Of a stretch of DNA of 64,000 nt, positions 37,132-46,300 are shown in pieces. The DNA lies in contig NZ_ATZA01000017.1 of assembly GCF_000427965.1 (NCBI RefSeq), positions 23,135-87,134 of the forward strand. The letters run 5' to 3'. This DNA comes from Olivibacter sitiensis DSM 17696 (GTDB lineage: Bacteria; Bacteroidota; Bacteroidia; Sphingobacteriales; Sphingobacteriaceae). Both the position numbers and the translations under genes were made by a program. The notes under the pieces were generated by a model. The model had not been told where the DNA came from, did no database searches, and saw nothing but the letters and a program-made list of their open reading frames with translations. The stretch's first letter is position 1, and every line of letters begins with the position of its first letter.

Positions 37132-38466
37132 ATGAGTCAGCGCACAAAAGAACATCAAAACATAGAATGGAAAGAGTCGTGGCATAGTGACTATTTCAAG
37201 TGGATTTGTGGTTTTGCAAATGCCCAAGGAGGAATTTTGTTTATCGGTAAGGATGATAGAGGGAACCTAAAGCACGTAGCAAATGCGAAGAAACTTTTGG
37301 AAGACATTCCTAACCAGGTGAGAGACCTTTTAGGATTGATGGTAGATGTAAACTTGCATACAGAAAATGAATCCGATTATTTGGAAGTAATAGTTGAGCC
37401 ATATCCTTTTCCCATAAGTCTGAGAGGCAAGTATTATTATAGGTCAGGAAGCACAATACAGGAATTAAAAGGCACAGCCTTAACCAAATTTTTGCTTCAG
37501 CGACAAGGCAAGAAATGGGATGGGGTACCTGTTCCCAACATTACAGTCGATGGCCTTAAAAACGATACGTTCGATTTCTTTAGAAAGAAAGCTGCCAAAA
37601 GCAAACGATTAGAACCTGAAGATATCGAAGGAACGAATCAAGAGTTACTAGAAAGCCTACAACTCTATTTGGAAGATGAAAAAATGATTAAGCGTGCCGG
37701 AATATTACTTTTTCATCCCAAACCTGAAAAGTTTGTCACCGGAGCGTTTGTTAAAATTGGCTTTTTTGAGAATGAAGTTGATTTAGTTTTTCAGGATGAA
37801 ATACACGGGAATCTTTTTGAACAGATTGAAACCTCAATAAATTTGCTGTTCACTAAATACATCAAAGCTCTTATCAGTTACGAGGGAATTTCTCGTGTAG
37901 AAACTTATGAATACCCAAGAGAAGCCATTCGGGAAGCTTTACTCAATGCTGTTGCCCACAAGGATTATTCGGGTGGGATTCCCATTCAAATCAAAGTGTT
38001 CAAAGACCGGTTAATGATTTGGAATGATGGACAATTACCCGAAAACTGGACTATTAATAATCTTTTGATTAATCATGCGTCAAGACCATATAATCCTGAT
38101 ATTGCCAATACATTATTCAGAAGTGGTTATATCGAATCGTGGGGGCGTGGCATTGCTAAAATGACTGAAAAATGCGTAGCGGCAGGACTCCCCAAACCTA
38201 ATTATTTTTTTGATGGCTCTGACTTTTGGGTAGAGTTCAAAAAAGATGTTTATAATGAGGAATATCTGATTGATCTTGGTTTGAATGAAAGACAGGTAAG
38301 GGCGATTCTTTATGTCAAAGAAAATAGTTTTATCACAAATTCTATTTACCAAAAAATGAATAACACAAAACAGACGCTTTCATCAGAAGAACTTAACGAA
38401 TTGGTAGATAAAGGAATTTTGAAATCGTCAGGTTTAAAAGGTAGAGGAGCAAAATATGTGATATAA
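37132..38466 (+). CDS. AlbA_2-domain / GHKL-type ATP-binding regulator-like protein
   Basis: 444 residues. The N-terminal AlbA_2 (divergent AAA-4/Schlafen-like) domain is about 5-115: EHQNIEWKESWHSDYFKWIC, ANAQGGILFIGKDDRG, and YYYRSGSTIQELKG. A C-terminal ATP-binding HATPase-like part follows (about 255-365) with YPREAIREALLNAVAHKDYS and SWGRGIAKMTEKCVAAGLP, then a winged-helix-like tail (about 380-444). Proteins of this build are widespread accessory genes often annotated as putative DNA-binding or RecG-related transcriptional regulators; the molecular role is unsettled. It uses more A/T-rich codons than its neighbours and sits inside the mobile island, which points to transfer. Confidence 0.85.
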   Translation: MSQRTKEHQNIEWKESWHSDYFKWICGFANAQGGILFIGKDDRGNLKHVANAKKLLEDIPNQVRDLLGLMVDVNLHTENESDYLEVIVEPYPFPISLRGKYYYRSGSTIQELKGTALTKFLLQRQGKKWDGVPVPNITVDGLKNDTFDFFRKKAAKSKRLEPEDIEGTNQELLESLQLYLEDEKMIKRAGILLFHPKPEKFVTGAFVKIGFFENEVDLVFQDEIHGNLFEQIETSINLLFTKYIKALISYEGISRVETYEYPREAIREALLNAVAHKDYSGGIPIQIKVFKDRLMIWNDGQLPENWTINNLLINHASRPYNPDIANTLFRSGYIESWGRGIAKMTEKCVAAGLPKPNYFFDGSDFWVEFKKDVYNEEYLIDLGLNERQVRAILYVKENSFITNSIYQKMNNTKQTLSSEELNELVDKGILKSSGLKGRGAKYVI

Positions 38467-38600
38467 CCTAATTGTTCGCTAATTGTTCGTTTTGTTCGCT
38501 AATTGTTCAGAATGCAGCAATAGTGGGGTTTCAGGCATTCGTAGATTGAGAAATAAAGAATAAATAATGGACTCACAAAGGGCTCAAATAATTTGAAACA

Positions 38601-38681
38601 ATGAAAGAAAAAGACTTAAAACATAGCTTACAGCAAATCTTCGACTTTTCCATTTGGAAAGAGATATTACCTTTATTCTGA
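38601..38681 (+). pseudogene. 26-residue orphan fragment in the island
   Basis: A frame from ATG at 38601 to TGA at 38679-38681 encodes MKEKDLKHSLQQIFDFSIWK plus six more residues. It resembles the very start of Eco57I-type restriction-modification proteins of Bacteroidetes (memory-based, weak), and then stops where the transposase-like remnant region begins. It is probably the cut-off 5' end of a lost gene rather than a working peptide. Confidence 0.3.
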
Positions 38682-38821
38682 TGCAGATACCAAGAGCGGA
38701 CAGGTGGAAGTCCACGCTTTATGTATCAGTTGTTTGAAGATTTTAGCAAACCATCAAATTTTCACAGCCAATGTTTGACCAAGTTGTTTTTTAAAACATT
38801 AAACACCCAAAGAACCAATGA

Positions 38822-39325
38822 TGTGTTTTAGATCGATGGTTTGAAAGGAAAGCTGAACGGTTCTCGTGTACCTTACCTGAACGGTATATGTGCAAGGAAA
38901 GCCCGCTTCGGGGTTCCTGCCACCAGGCTGCTGGCAATCGCAGGATAGAGGAAAACCACCGGTTAAACGAACTCAAGTCCCAGGCAAAGGAACTTCTGAT
39001 GAGCGAAAAAGGCCTGAGACACCGAAGTAAACGGGCCACAGAACCCAAAGCCGTGTTCGGACAGCTCAAAAGCAACAATAAGTTTAACCGGTTTACGTTC
39101 ATGGGATTGGAAAAAGTAGAAATGGAGTTCCTATTGATGACAATTGGACACAACTTTAGAAAAATGGCAGCCAAGGGCCTTTCCACGCTGAAACTTATCT
39201 TCCAAATGCCTAAAATGCCCCTTATATTCACCTGTAATATTAACAATGGAGGGCTTGAGGACATCATATTCGCATCAACTCAAAATAGCAACCAAAAATT
39301 TGACCAGCATAAAATAGCCGCATAA
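38822..39325 (+). pseudogene. IS1182-family transposase, C-terminal remnant
   Basis: The frame is open from after a TGA at 38819 to the stop at 39325, with the first ATG only at 38888. The translation has the IS1182 C-terminal signature: SPLRGSCHQAAGNRRIEENH, KHRSKRATEPKAVFGQLKSN-like (here LRHRSKRATEPKAVFGQLKS), NKFNRFTFMGLEKVEMEF and TIGHNFRKMAAKG. The zinc-like Cys cluster and DDE N-terminal part are missing or out of frame, so no active enzyme is expected. It ends five bases from the right-end hairpin, as in intact elements of this family. Confidence 0.85.
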
Positions 39326-39351
39326 AAAAAGGCTGCCCTTTTCGGACAGCC
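39324..39351 (-). terminator. hairpin at right island end, also terminator of the GH76 gene
   Basis: On the minus strand GGCTGTCC pairs with GGGCAGCC around GAAAA, followed by seven T. It lies about 41 bases after the GH76 stop. The pairing is better on this strand, so it can terminate the mannan-locus transcript. Confidence 0.72.
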
Positions 39352-39392
39352 CTCTCGTTTAATAAATAGGATTTTCTAAAATAGAAGCTTGT

Positions 39393-40556
39393 TTATTCTA
39401 TCAATCCACCATCTTGCAGTTTACTGATAGCTTCCATCATCATCACACCGCTCAATTGGGTGGACAGATCTGTACTTTCTCCAGGGAGATTGTTCCAGTC
39501 TGGCCCCACCATCATAGACGGACGGGCGATGCTCTTTGAAAATACCGTTTGCCCATTGAACAATAAAAAGCGCAGGAAATCCTCCCTGTCCACACTACTT
39601 ATACCCTCCTCCATGGCCAAAAGGGTAAGATACCTTACCATAATGCCTTTGAATAGTCCACCATCGCCCTGGTTCTCATTGTTCAAAATACCACCAGGAG
39701 CTATGGACATGCTGTTCAGCGCAGCCTTAGCCGTCCTAACGGCATCTTGGAGATAAGTCGTATTTTGGGTATTCCTGTACAGCTCCAACCCTGCGCCAAT
39801 GACCACTCCCTGGTTATAGGTAAACAACCACGATTTATCGATTTCCCCGTCTCCATTGCGATTGATTCCGTCCCATGCTATTCCCGTGCTAGGGTCTATC
39901 AACGTGTTTTTCAACCATTCGTATAAAGAGACTGCCTGTTCAATATCCTCTTCGCTACCGAACCGTTCGTATAGACGACAGGCCAATATAATGGCTGGTG
40001 CATTGGCAGGCGTATTCTTGTAGTCCAGCTGACCTTTTCTCCATGCAACACCACCGCCTTGATGATCGTTGATCCCGGTTTGTATATCTGCCCATAGGAT
40101 CTCTACCGCGTCCAAATAATCGGCATCTTGCGTTAGGTCATAAGCGCGAAGCGCCGACAATGCCAACCATTCCATATCATCATAGAACTCGTTGGGATAA
40201 TGTCCGTTGTTGGTTTCCCGGATACCGAGCAACAAGTTTTTCATTTTGGGTACATAGGCCGCGTCTTCTGTACGCTCATACCCATCTACCAGCACATCAA
40301 GCATGTGCGCGTTCCACCAATAATGAAAATTGTTGCTGCTGGTATTATTCTCCTTAAAGTACCTGCCATTGGCGGATAGAAACACTTCATAAGTGGTAGC
40401 CTGCAAGGAATCTGCTGTAGCATGCCAGGTGTAGTTTACCTGTTCCGTCTCCCTATCTGGATACAGAGGAACCGCTTCATCGCTGCAAGCGCCACACGAC
40501 AAGCCTAAGAGCATTGCCGCAGTCCATTTCCACATCTTACTTCTAGTACATCTCAT
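39393..40556 (-). CDS. GH76-family alpha-1,6-mannanase lipoprotein
   Basis: Predicted endo-alpha-1,6-mannanase of 387 residues, likely on the cell surface. The lipobox is LSCGAC near residue 23. The glycoside hydrolase family 76 (alpha/alpha)6 fold shows NNFHYWWNAHMLDVLVDGYE (about 75-95) and the catalytic Asp pair in NEFYDDMEWLALSALRAYD (about 122-140). Later come GGVAWRKGQLDYKNTPANAP and WLFTYNQGVVIGAGLELYR. In Bacteroides such enzymes cut the backbone of yeast mannan. It is last in the sigma/FecR/SusC/SusD/SusE operon, 11 bases after the SusE-like gene, which assigns the locus to alpha-mannan. Confidence 0.92.
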   Translation of the reverse strand: MRCTRSKMWKWTAAMLLGLSCGACSDEAVPLYPDRETEQVNYTWHATADSLQATTYEVFLSANGRYFKENNTSSNNFHYWWNAHMLDVLVDGYERTEDAAYVPKMKNLLLGIRETNNGHYPNEFYDDMEWLALSALRAYDLTQDADYLDAVEILWADIQTGINDHQGGGVAWRKGQLDYKNTPANAPAIILACRLYERFGSEEDIEQAVSLYEWLKNTLIDPSTGIAWDGINRNGDGEIDKSWLFTYNQGVVIGAGLELYRNTQNTTYLQDAVRTAKAALNSMSIAPGGILNNENQGDGGLFKGIMVRYLTLLAMEEGISSVDREDFLRFLLFNGQTVFSKSIARPSMMVGPDWNNLPGESTDLSTQLSGVMMMEAISKLQDGGLIE

Positions 40557-40567
40557 AATTTACCTCC

Positions 40568-41701
40568 TTAGTTTGCGACCGTGACCGAATGCGTATAGGC
40601 CTCCACCTCACGATTAAAGATGACCTTCACATGGGCCTTTTTATTATCGACATCCCCATCAAACTTAAACGAATTGTTCCATCTATCATTGGTCACGGGA
40701 ACCATGAACCAATAAGATGCCTGTGTGGTGGAAGTAGGTCGGTTATTGTCCGTATTTCTGCTGCCGTACCATTCCTCTTTCTCTTCGCCTCCATCGATCA
40801 CCTTAAACCTGAATTTATATCGCTCGTCACGTCCCCAGCTTTCCTGCTTGAACACGACATCTACATTCTGTACTTCCCATGTACCATTTCCTGTATATGG
40901 AATGGTGAACCAAAACGTGTCGTCGGGAGCAAACCAAAGCGCCAGCTCATTTATTTCCGTCATCTGCACGGAAGCATTGTTGAAGTTGAGCTTGATGCGA
41001 TAAATTTTTTCACCGCTATGCTCGCTGCTACCACCTTCTACGATAATCCCATCCGTATTGATGGAATATACCTGTGCGTTCTCATTCCTTCCATCCAAGA
41101 AGCTATAGGAGCCGTTCCCCAATTTGGTATAAATCTCAAATTCGCCATTGGCGATTTGCTTAAAGGCAAGCGCATTGCCTACATCGCTTCCCCCTTCCGA
41201 GGCATCGCCCGTGATGTACAACTCACTTGGCAAAGTAGAAAAGCCCATCGGCCTTTCCAAGTGTAGTTTATGTATCGCCACCGCCCTTTGTGCATTGATG
41301 CCCTTGGAAGAGACGACGCTCCATAGCACTGTCCCGGTTTCCATGGCCGCAATGCCGGCCATTTCGGCAATTTGATTGAGCCTAGCATGTGTAACGGTGA
41401 GGTTGCGCTGCATGCCATTGCCATCTGAAGGCAACCTATACAGGGGATTGGAGAAATCTCCATCTGCTTTGTCGAACACGACCTCATACATCACCAAGCC
41501 GTTATCGGCAGCTCTGGCCATTTCCCATTCAAAGGTTTCGCTTCCTGTTCCCAGCTTCACAAAGGCATCATCTTTGGGCAAGTATAGGTTGCTCACCTCG
41601 CTCACTTCGGTATGGCTAAGTTCTTTATCCTTATTGCAAGAAGAGTATACCAGCGATGCTATCGCACACAATAGCATACCAAGTTTTATTTTCATATTCA
41701 T
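40568..41701 (-). CDS. SusE/SusF-like surface glycan-binding lipoprotein
   Basis: 377 residues from the ATG at 41701 (MNMKIKLGMLLCAI); ATG 41695 or 41728 are alternatives. The lipobox is LVYSSC. The N-terminal Ig-like SusE region shows LYLPKDDAFVKLGTGSETFE and DNGLVMYEVVFDKADGDFSN. The C-terminal half has repeated carbohydrate-binding-like beta units: LPSELYITGDASEGGSDVGN, GEFEIYTKLGNGSYSFLDGR, and YWFMVPVTNDRWNNSFKFDG. In Sus systems these proteins hold polysaccharide at the surface. It sits 27 bases after susD and 11 bases before GH76. Confidence 0.9.
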   Translation of the reverse strand: MNMKIKLGMLLCAIASLVYSSCNKDKELSHTEVSEVSNLYLPKDDAFVKLGTGSETFEWEMARAADNGLVMYEVVFDKADGDFSNPLYRLPSDGNGMQRNLTVTHARLNQIAEMAGIAAMETGTVLWSVVSSKGINAQRAVAIHKLHLERPMGFSTLPSELYITGDASEGGSDVGNALAFKQIANGEFEIYTKLGNGSYSFLDGRNENAQVYSINTDGIIVEGGSSEHSGEKIYRIKLNFNNASVQMTEINELALWFAPDDTFWFTIPYTGNGTWEVQNVDVVFKQESWGRDERYKFRFKVIDGGEEKEEWYGSRNTDNNRPTSTTQASYWFMVPVTNDRWNNSFKFDGDVDNKKAHVKVIFNREVEAYTHSVTVAN

Positions 41702-41728
41702 GATCAAATTCAGATTTAATGGTTTCAA

Positions 41729-43360
41729 TTAGTTTTCCCAACCCGGATTTTGTTCTAAGTTGCTGTTCAGATTTCGCTCATCCCTGGGTATGGGCCATAA
41801 ATAATGCTTATTGCTATCGAAGGTGCGCAAATTGGCTCTTATATAGCCATTATCTTCATTGGCCGGGCCAAACTTGGCACCGTGCGCCCAGCCGTTAAGC
41901 ACCTGCTCTGCTATCCGCCACCTTCTTATGTCGAATATACGCGTCCCTTCAAAGGCAAATTCACTACGCCTTTCGTTGCGGATCAAATCGCGCAAGCCTT
42001 CCTGCGAAAGGTCTGCACGATAATTCAGCGCTTCGGCCTGGGTAAATCCTGCTCGGGTGCGGATAGCCCTTACGGTCAAATCCCAATCTTCTTGTCCCAA
42101 TTTCACAAGCTCGTTCTTTGCTTCTGCATACATGAGCAATATATCCGCGTATCGTATCAAAATTAGATTGAGTCCCGACAAGAAATTATTGCCATGAGAG
42201 GGATCGTAGTACTTGCGCCAATAGTAGCCAGTGGGCGAACTTGCGGTGCCCGGTGCATATTCATCGGCGCTGGCATTTCCCGAACTCGGAGCCGTTCCCG
42301 GTTTGATATAGATCGTTTGCACACTTCCATCCGGTCTCCTCCACTGGTATTGGTCATACACGACAGTAGACGCCATCCGTGGATCCCTGTTTTCATAAGC
42401 GTTATCTTCATCATAGCCAGAACCTTCTTCGTCTATCCGCTTGCCATTCAGCATGATGTAGCTATCTACCAGTTCTTGCGTCGGAGCAAGGTTATTGAGC
42501 CTCGCACCTACAGACAAGGGCGCAAAATCGAAAAAGTTGCTCCATGTCCTAAATTCGGGCACATATTGCATATCCAAGATCACCTCATTGTTGTTTTCGT
42601 TTTCAGGCAGGAACAATCCCTCATAGGAAGGAAATAAAGCATAGTTGCCATTAGCTCCATTCATCAAGGATTCACATGTATTGACCACATCTTGCCAACG
42701 GCCTTCGTAGAGATACACCCTCGCCTTCAGCGCCAAGGCGGCACCTTTTGTAATACGTCCCCTATCTGCCGCGCCATATGCCGTATTTATGGGAAGATGC
42801 TGTGCGGCAGCATCCAACTCGTTCAATATATATTCCACAACCTGGCCTTTGGGGGTTCTGCTTATGTGTAGCGCTTCCTCCAAGCTAGGATCTTGATCCA
42901 GCAAAGGTACGGCGCCAAACCAGGTAGTAAGTTGAAAATGCTTCAAGGCCCTAATAAAACGCGTTTCCGCTTTCATCCTAGCCTTCACGTCTTCATTCAT
43001 AGGAACTTGGTCGATGTTCTGCAAAATCAGGTTACAGGTCTTTATACCCTGATAATGGTACCTCCATTCATCCAGAATACGCCCCAATGCCGGATCGTAG
43101 GTACCCGCAGCCAATGAGGTGGAACCTCCGAAATCGCCACGACCGCTGAAAGCATTGTCGGACATGCCCTCATTGGAAAAAAAGCGTTCGCTATTGCCCA
43201 TCTGCGAGTAGGCCGTATTGAGGATACTTTTCACTTTCTCTTCCGTTGTCCAATAGTTGAGATCGGTAAAATTGTTCTCTGGGATCAAATCCAATCTCTT
43301 ACAGGCAACGGCCGTCAACATCAAACAAAATGTCAACGCTATTCTATGTCTTCTTTTCAT
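41729..43360 (-). CDS. SusD/RagB-family nutrient-binding lipoprotein of the mannan locus
   Basis: 543 residues with a lipobox TAVAC near residue 20. SusD marks: ETRFIRALKHFQLTTWFGAV (about 150), ILLMYAEAKNELVKLGQEDW (about 412), LIRNERRSEFAFEGTRIFDI (about 470), and LWPIPRDERNLNSNLEQNPG at the C-terminus. It forms the lid for the SusC encoded 14 bases upstream. The adjacent GH76 and SusE-like genes suggest mannan or manno-oligosaccharide ligands. Confidence 0.96.
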   Translation of the reverse strand: MKRRHRIALTFCLMLTAVACKRLDLIPENNFTDLNYWTTEEKVKSILNTAYSQMGNSERFFSNEGMSDNAFSGRGDFGGSTSLAAGTYDPALGRILDEWRYHYQGIKTCNLILQNIDQVPMNEDVKARMKAETRFIRALKHFQLTTWFGAVPLLDQDPSLEEALHISRTPKGQVVEYILNELDAAAQHLPINTAYGAADRGRITKGAALALKARVYLYEGRWQDVVNTCESLMNGANGNYALFPSYEGLFLPENENNNEVILDMQYVPEFRTWSNFFDFAPLSVGARLNNLAPTQELVDSYIMLNGKRIDEEGSGYDEDNAYENRDPRMASTVVYDQYQWRRPDGSVQTIYIKPGTAPSSGNASADEYAPGTASSPTGYYWRKYYDPSHGNNFLSGLNLILIRYADILLMYAEAKNELVKLGQEDWDLTVRAIRTRAGFTQAEALNYRADLSQEGLRDLIRNERRSEFAFEGTRIFDIRRWRIAEQVLNGWAHGAKFGPANEDNGYIRANLRTFDSNKHYLWPIPRDERNLNSNLEQNPGWEN

Positions 43361-43374
43361 AATCGTTTACTGCA

Positions 43375-46300
43375 TTAAAAAGTGATGTCCAAACCCATTC
43401 CATAATAGATCAAGGTAGGGTATGCCCTACCACTGTTGGCGCCATCGTTCCGGAGGTTGCTATCAAACTCGGTGATTTCCGGATCGATAAACTTCACGCC
43501 AGACAGGGTGAAGAGATTCTGCCCGGAAAGGTACACCCTGCACTTTTGCAAACCGATTTTGCCTACCACGCTCGAAGGCAGGCTATAACCTAGTTGGATG
43601 TTTTTCAATCTCAAATAGGCGGCATTATACAGATACATATCAGAACCCCTCCTAAAGTTATTGATGTTGGAATTGCTATTATTGGCCGATAGTTGCGGAT
43701 AGCGCGCATTCGGGTTAGCAGGCGTCCAGTAGTCCAGCTGATGTTGGTACATGGTCAATCCATAGTTGAAATGATAGGGTTCAACCAGCTCTCCCCTGAT
43801 CATCATGGTACGCTTGCCTACTCCCTGAAGAAAAAGATTCAAGTCCAAGCCCTTAAAAGACACCTGGTATTGGGCACCATAATTAAACCTGGGAAACGGA
43901 TTGCCAAACACGAACAAGTCGTTGTTGTCTATCACCCCATCGCCATTTACATCCACGTACCTGTTATCGCCCGGCTGCACATTCAGCCCCGGAGGCTTTG
44001 GCCCAGCGTTGACGTCGTCGATGGTCTGGAAGTAGCCATCTCTTTTCAGTCCCACATAGGAATTAAAAGGAAATCCCTCCTTGAGTAGTATCTGCAATTC
44101 CTCCACACCTTGCAAGCGTTGGTTGCCCTCGAAATAAAGTACTTCATTGTGCGAATCGCCCACGTTCAATGTCAGCATATGCCTAAAAAGCCTACCTTGC
44201 TGCGTGTACGTTGCCGCTAGCTCCCATCCTTGGTTGCGTACCTTTGCGGCATTAAAATCGGGCAGGCTAGTTCCAAAAACACCGGGCACCTGTGGTGGAA
44301 TCAAGATATCACTTGTTACCTTATTGAAATAATCGGCCGATACGGTCAGTTTATCGTTCAAGAAAGTCAAATCCAAGCCGATATTTAAGGTGGCGGCCCT
44401 TTCCCATCTGAGATCGGGATTGGCAAAGTTGTACCCTGTGCCTCCCACACCTACGTTATTGAAGCCGTAGGCGTTCTGAAAGGTAAAATAGGTGGTTTGG
44501 TACTGGAAATTGCCGACGTTTTGATTACCGACCACACCGTAGGAACCTCTCAACTTGGCATCACCGATCCGTTCTTTGTAGAAATCCATGAAACTTTCGT
44601 CGCTCAGCCTGTATCCCGCCGATATGGACGGGAAGAAGCCCCAACGATTATTCTTTCTAAACTTGGACGATCCATCTACACGAAAATTAAATTCGGCATA
44701 GTACTTTTCGTCATAGGTATAAGAAGCTCTTCCAAAAAGCGAGTTTAGACTATTTTCCGTCGCAGTCTGGTTGCTATTGCTGGAATTTGTGCCGATCACC
44801 GTTTCGGTGATGGGGGTGCCCAATTCCGGATCCGTATAACGCCTATATATGGAAGACATCCTGCTACCAAAATTCTCATTGGATACGCCCACCAGTACGG
44901 CTACGTCGTGCCGAGCGAAACTCTTATTGAACTCCGCCATAAATTGCGTGTTTAGTTCCAAGCTTTTATAGGCTTCGTCATTGGTATTTTGGTCTGCTCC
45001 CGATACGCCCGATGGGTAGAAATCCACCCGCATGGTTCGCGCAAACTGGTTGTTTGCTTTCAGGCTACCGCCAAAAACTCCTCTTAACTTCAAAAAGTCG
45101 GTTACTTTCATCTCTGCGCTCACATTGGCAAATAAATTATCGTCCGTATAGTTCCGAAAACCTCCTTGCTCCAGTACACCTAGCGGATTGAACTCAGTCA
45201 ATACATCATTGGTCAGGTACCTACCTTCATCGTCTTTCATGCGGTAATATAAGGGCACCCTGGCTGCATCGACCATCAGCGTTTGCGTAGAAGAGGAATG
45301 GTCCTTGTTCTCGCTTCGTGCATAGGCCATCTGCGTGGCCAGACGCAACCTACCGACCTCATTGGTCAGGTTAATGCGATAATTGTAGCGTTTCAGGCCG
45401 TAATCTGGCCCCACGAAGTTGCTCTGCTGATTGAAGTACCCAGCCGAGACGTGATAGGTGGAAGAGGCATTGCCTCCCGAGAGGCTCAGGTTATGGTTTT
45501 GCTGTATAGCCTGCTGCAGGATGCCGTCTACAAACCATTCTTCATCTCCGTCCTCCTGAAACTGCCTAATCTGCGACGGACTGTATACGGGTTGTAGACC
45601 GGCATTTACGGCCGATTGATTCCGCAACATGGCGTTTTCATAACCATGGACGGGCTTGAAAAACATATGGGGATCGTTCATGCCCAACAAACCATTGTAG
45701 GCCAGCACGCTCCTCGAATCCTTGCTACCTTGTTTGGTAGTAATCAATACCACGCCGTTATTGGCCCTAGAACCATATATCGCCGCACTTCCGGCATCCT
45801 TCAACACGGAAACAGAAGCAATATCGGCAGGGTTCAATAAATTGATGTCTCCCCCCACGATACCGTCGATGACCACCAAGGGGCTGTTGTTGCCCAGCGT
45901 GCTTATCCCCCTGATGTTGAGATTGATACCCCCACCGGGTTCAGACGACCTTTGCTGTACCACCAAACTGGGGGAAACACCTTGCAGGGCCTGTGTTGTA
46001 TTGACCACTGGCCTGCCTTCAAAAGCACTGGTTTGTACCTGATCTACAGCAGCTACGACATTCCTTCTTTTTTGCGTGCCATATCCTACGACCACTACTT
46101 CATCCAAGGCCGTATTGGATGTCTTCAAGACGACGTCTATCGATGTCCTTCCATTCACCTCTACGGTGAGGTCCTCAAAGCCAATAGCTCTAAAGGTAAT
46201 GGTGCTCACCGTTTGTGGGGAAGTGATGGTATATAGCCCATCAGCATTGGATGTCGTATTGATGCCGTTATCCGTACGGATACTGACACCCGGAACAGTC

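Larger units (their letters stand above)
36883..39361. mobile_element. probable mobile island bounded by inverted hairpin ends
   Basis: The left end has TAAACGAG (36883-36890) then a hairpin with GGCTGTCCGAAAAG...GGGCAGCC. The right end, read as reverse complement, has TAAACGAG (39354-39361) then GGCTGTCCGAAAAGGGCAGCC. Between lie an AlbA_2/ATPase-type gene, a tiny orphan fragment and the C-terminal remnant of an IS1182-type transposase that stops five bases before the right hairpin. The interior is visibly more AT-rich than its neighbours. Reading this as a decayed IS1182-type element whose front part was replaced by cargo is an inference; target-site duplication is not clear. Confidence 0.6.

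Noticed and set aside
38822..39325. Intact transposase gene
   Set aside because: Only the C-terminal part is present, a TGA blocks the upstream frame, and the catalytic N-terminal half is absent.
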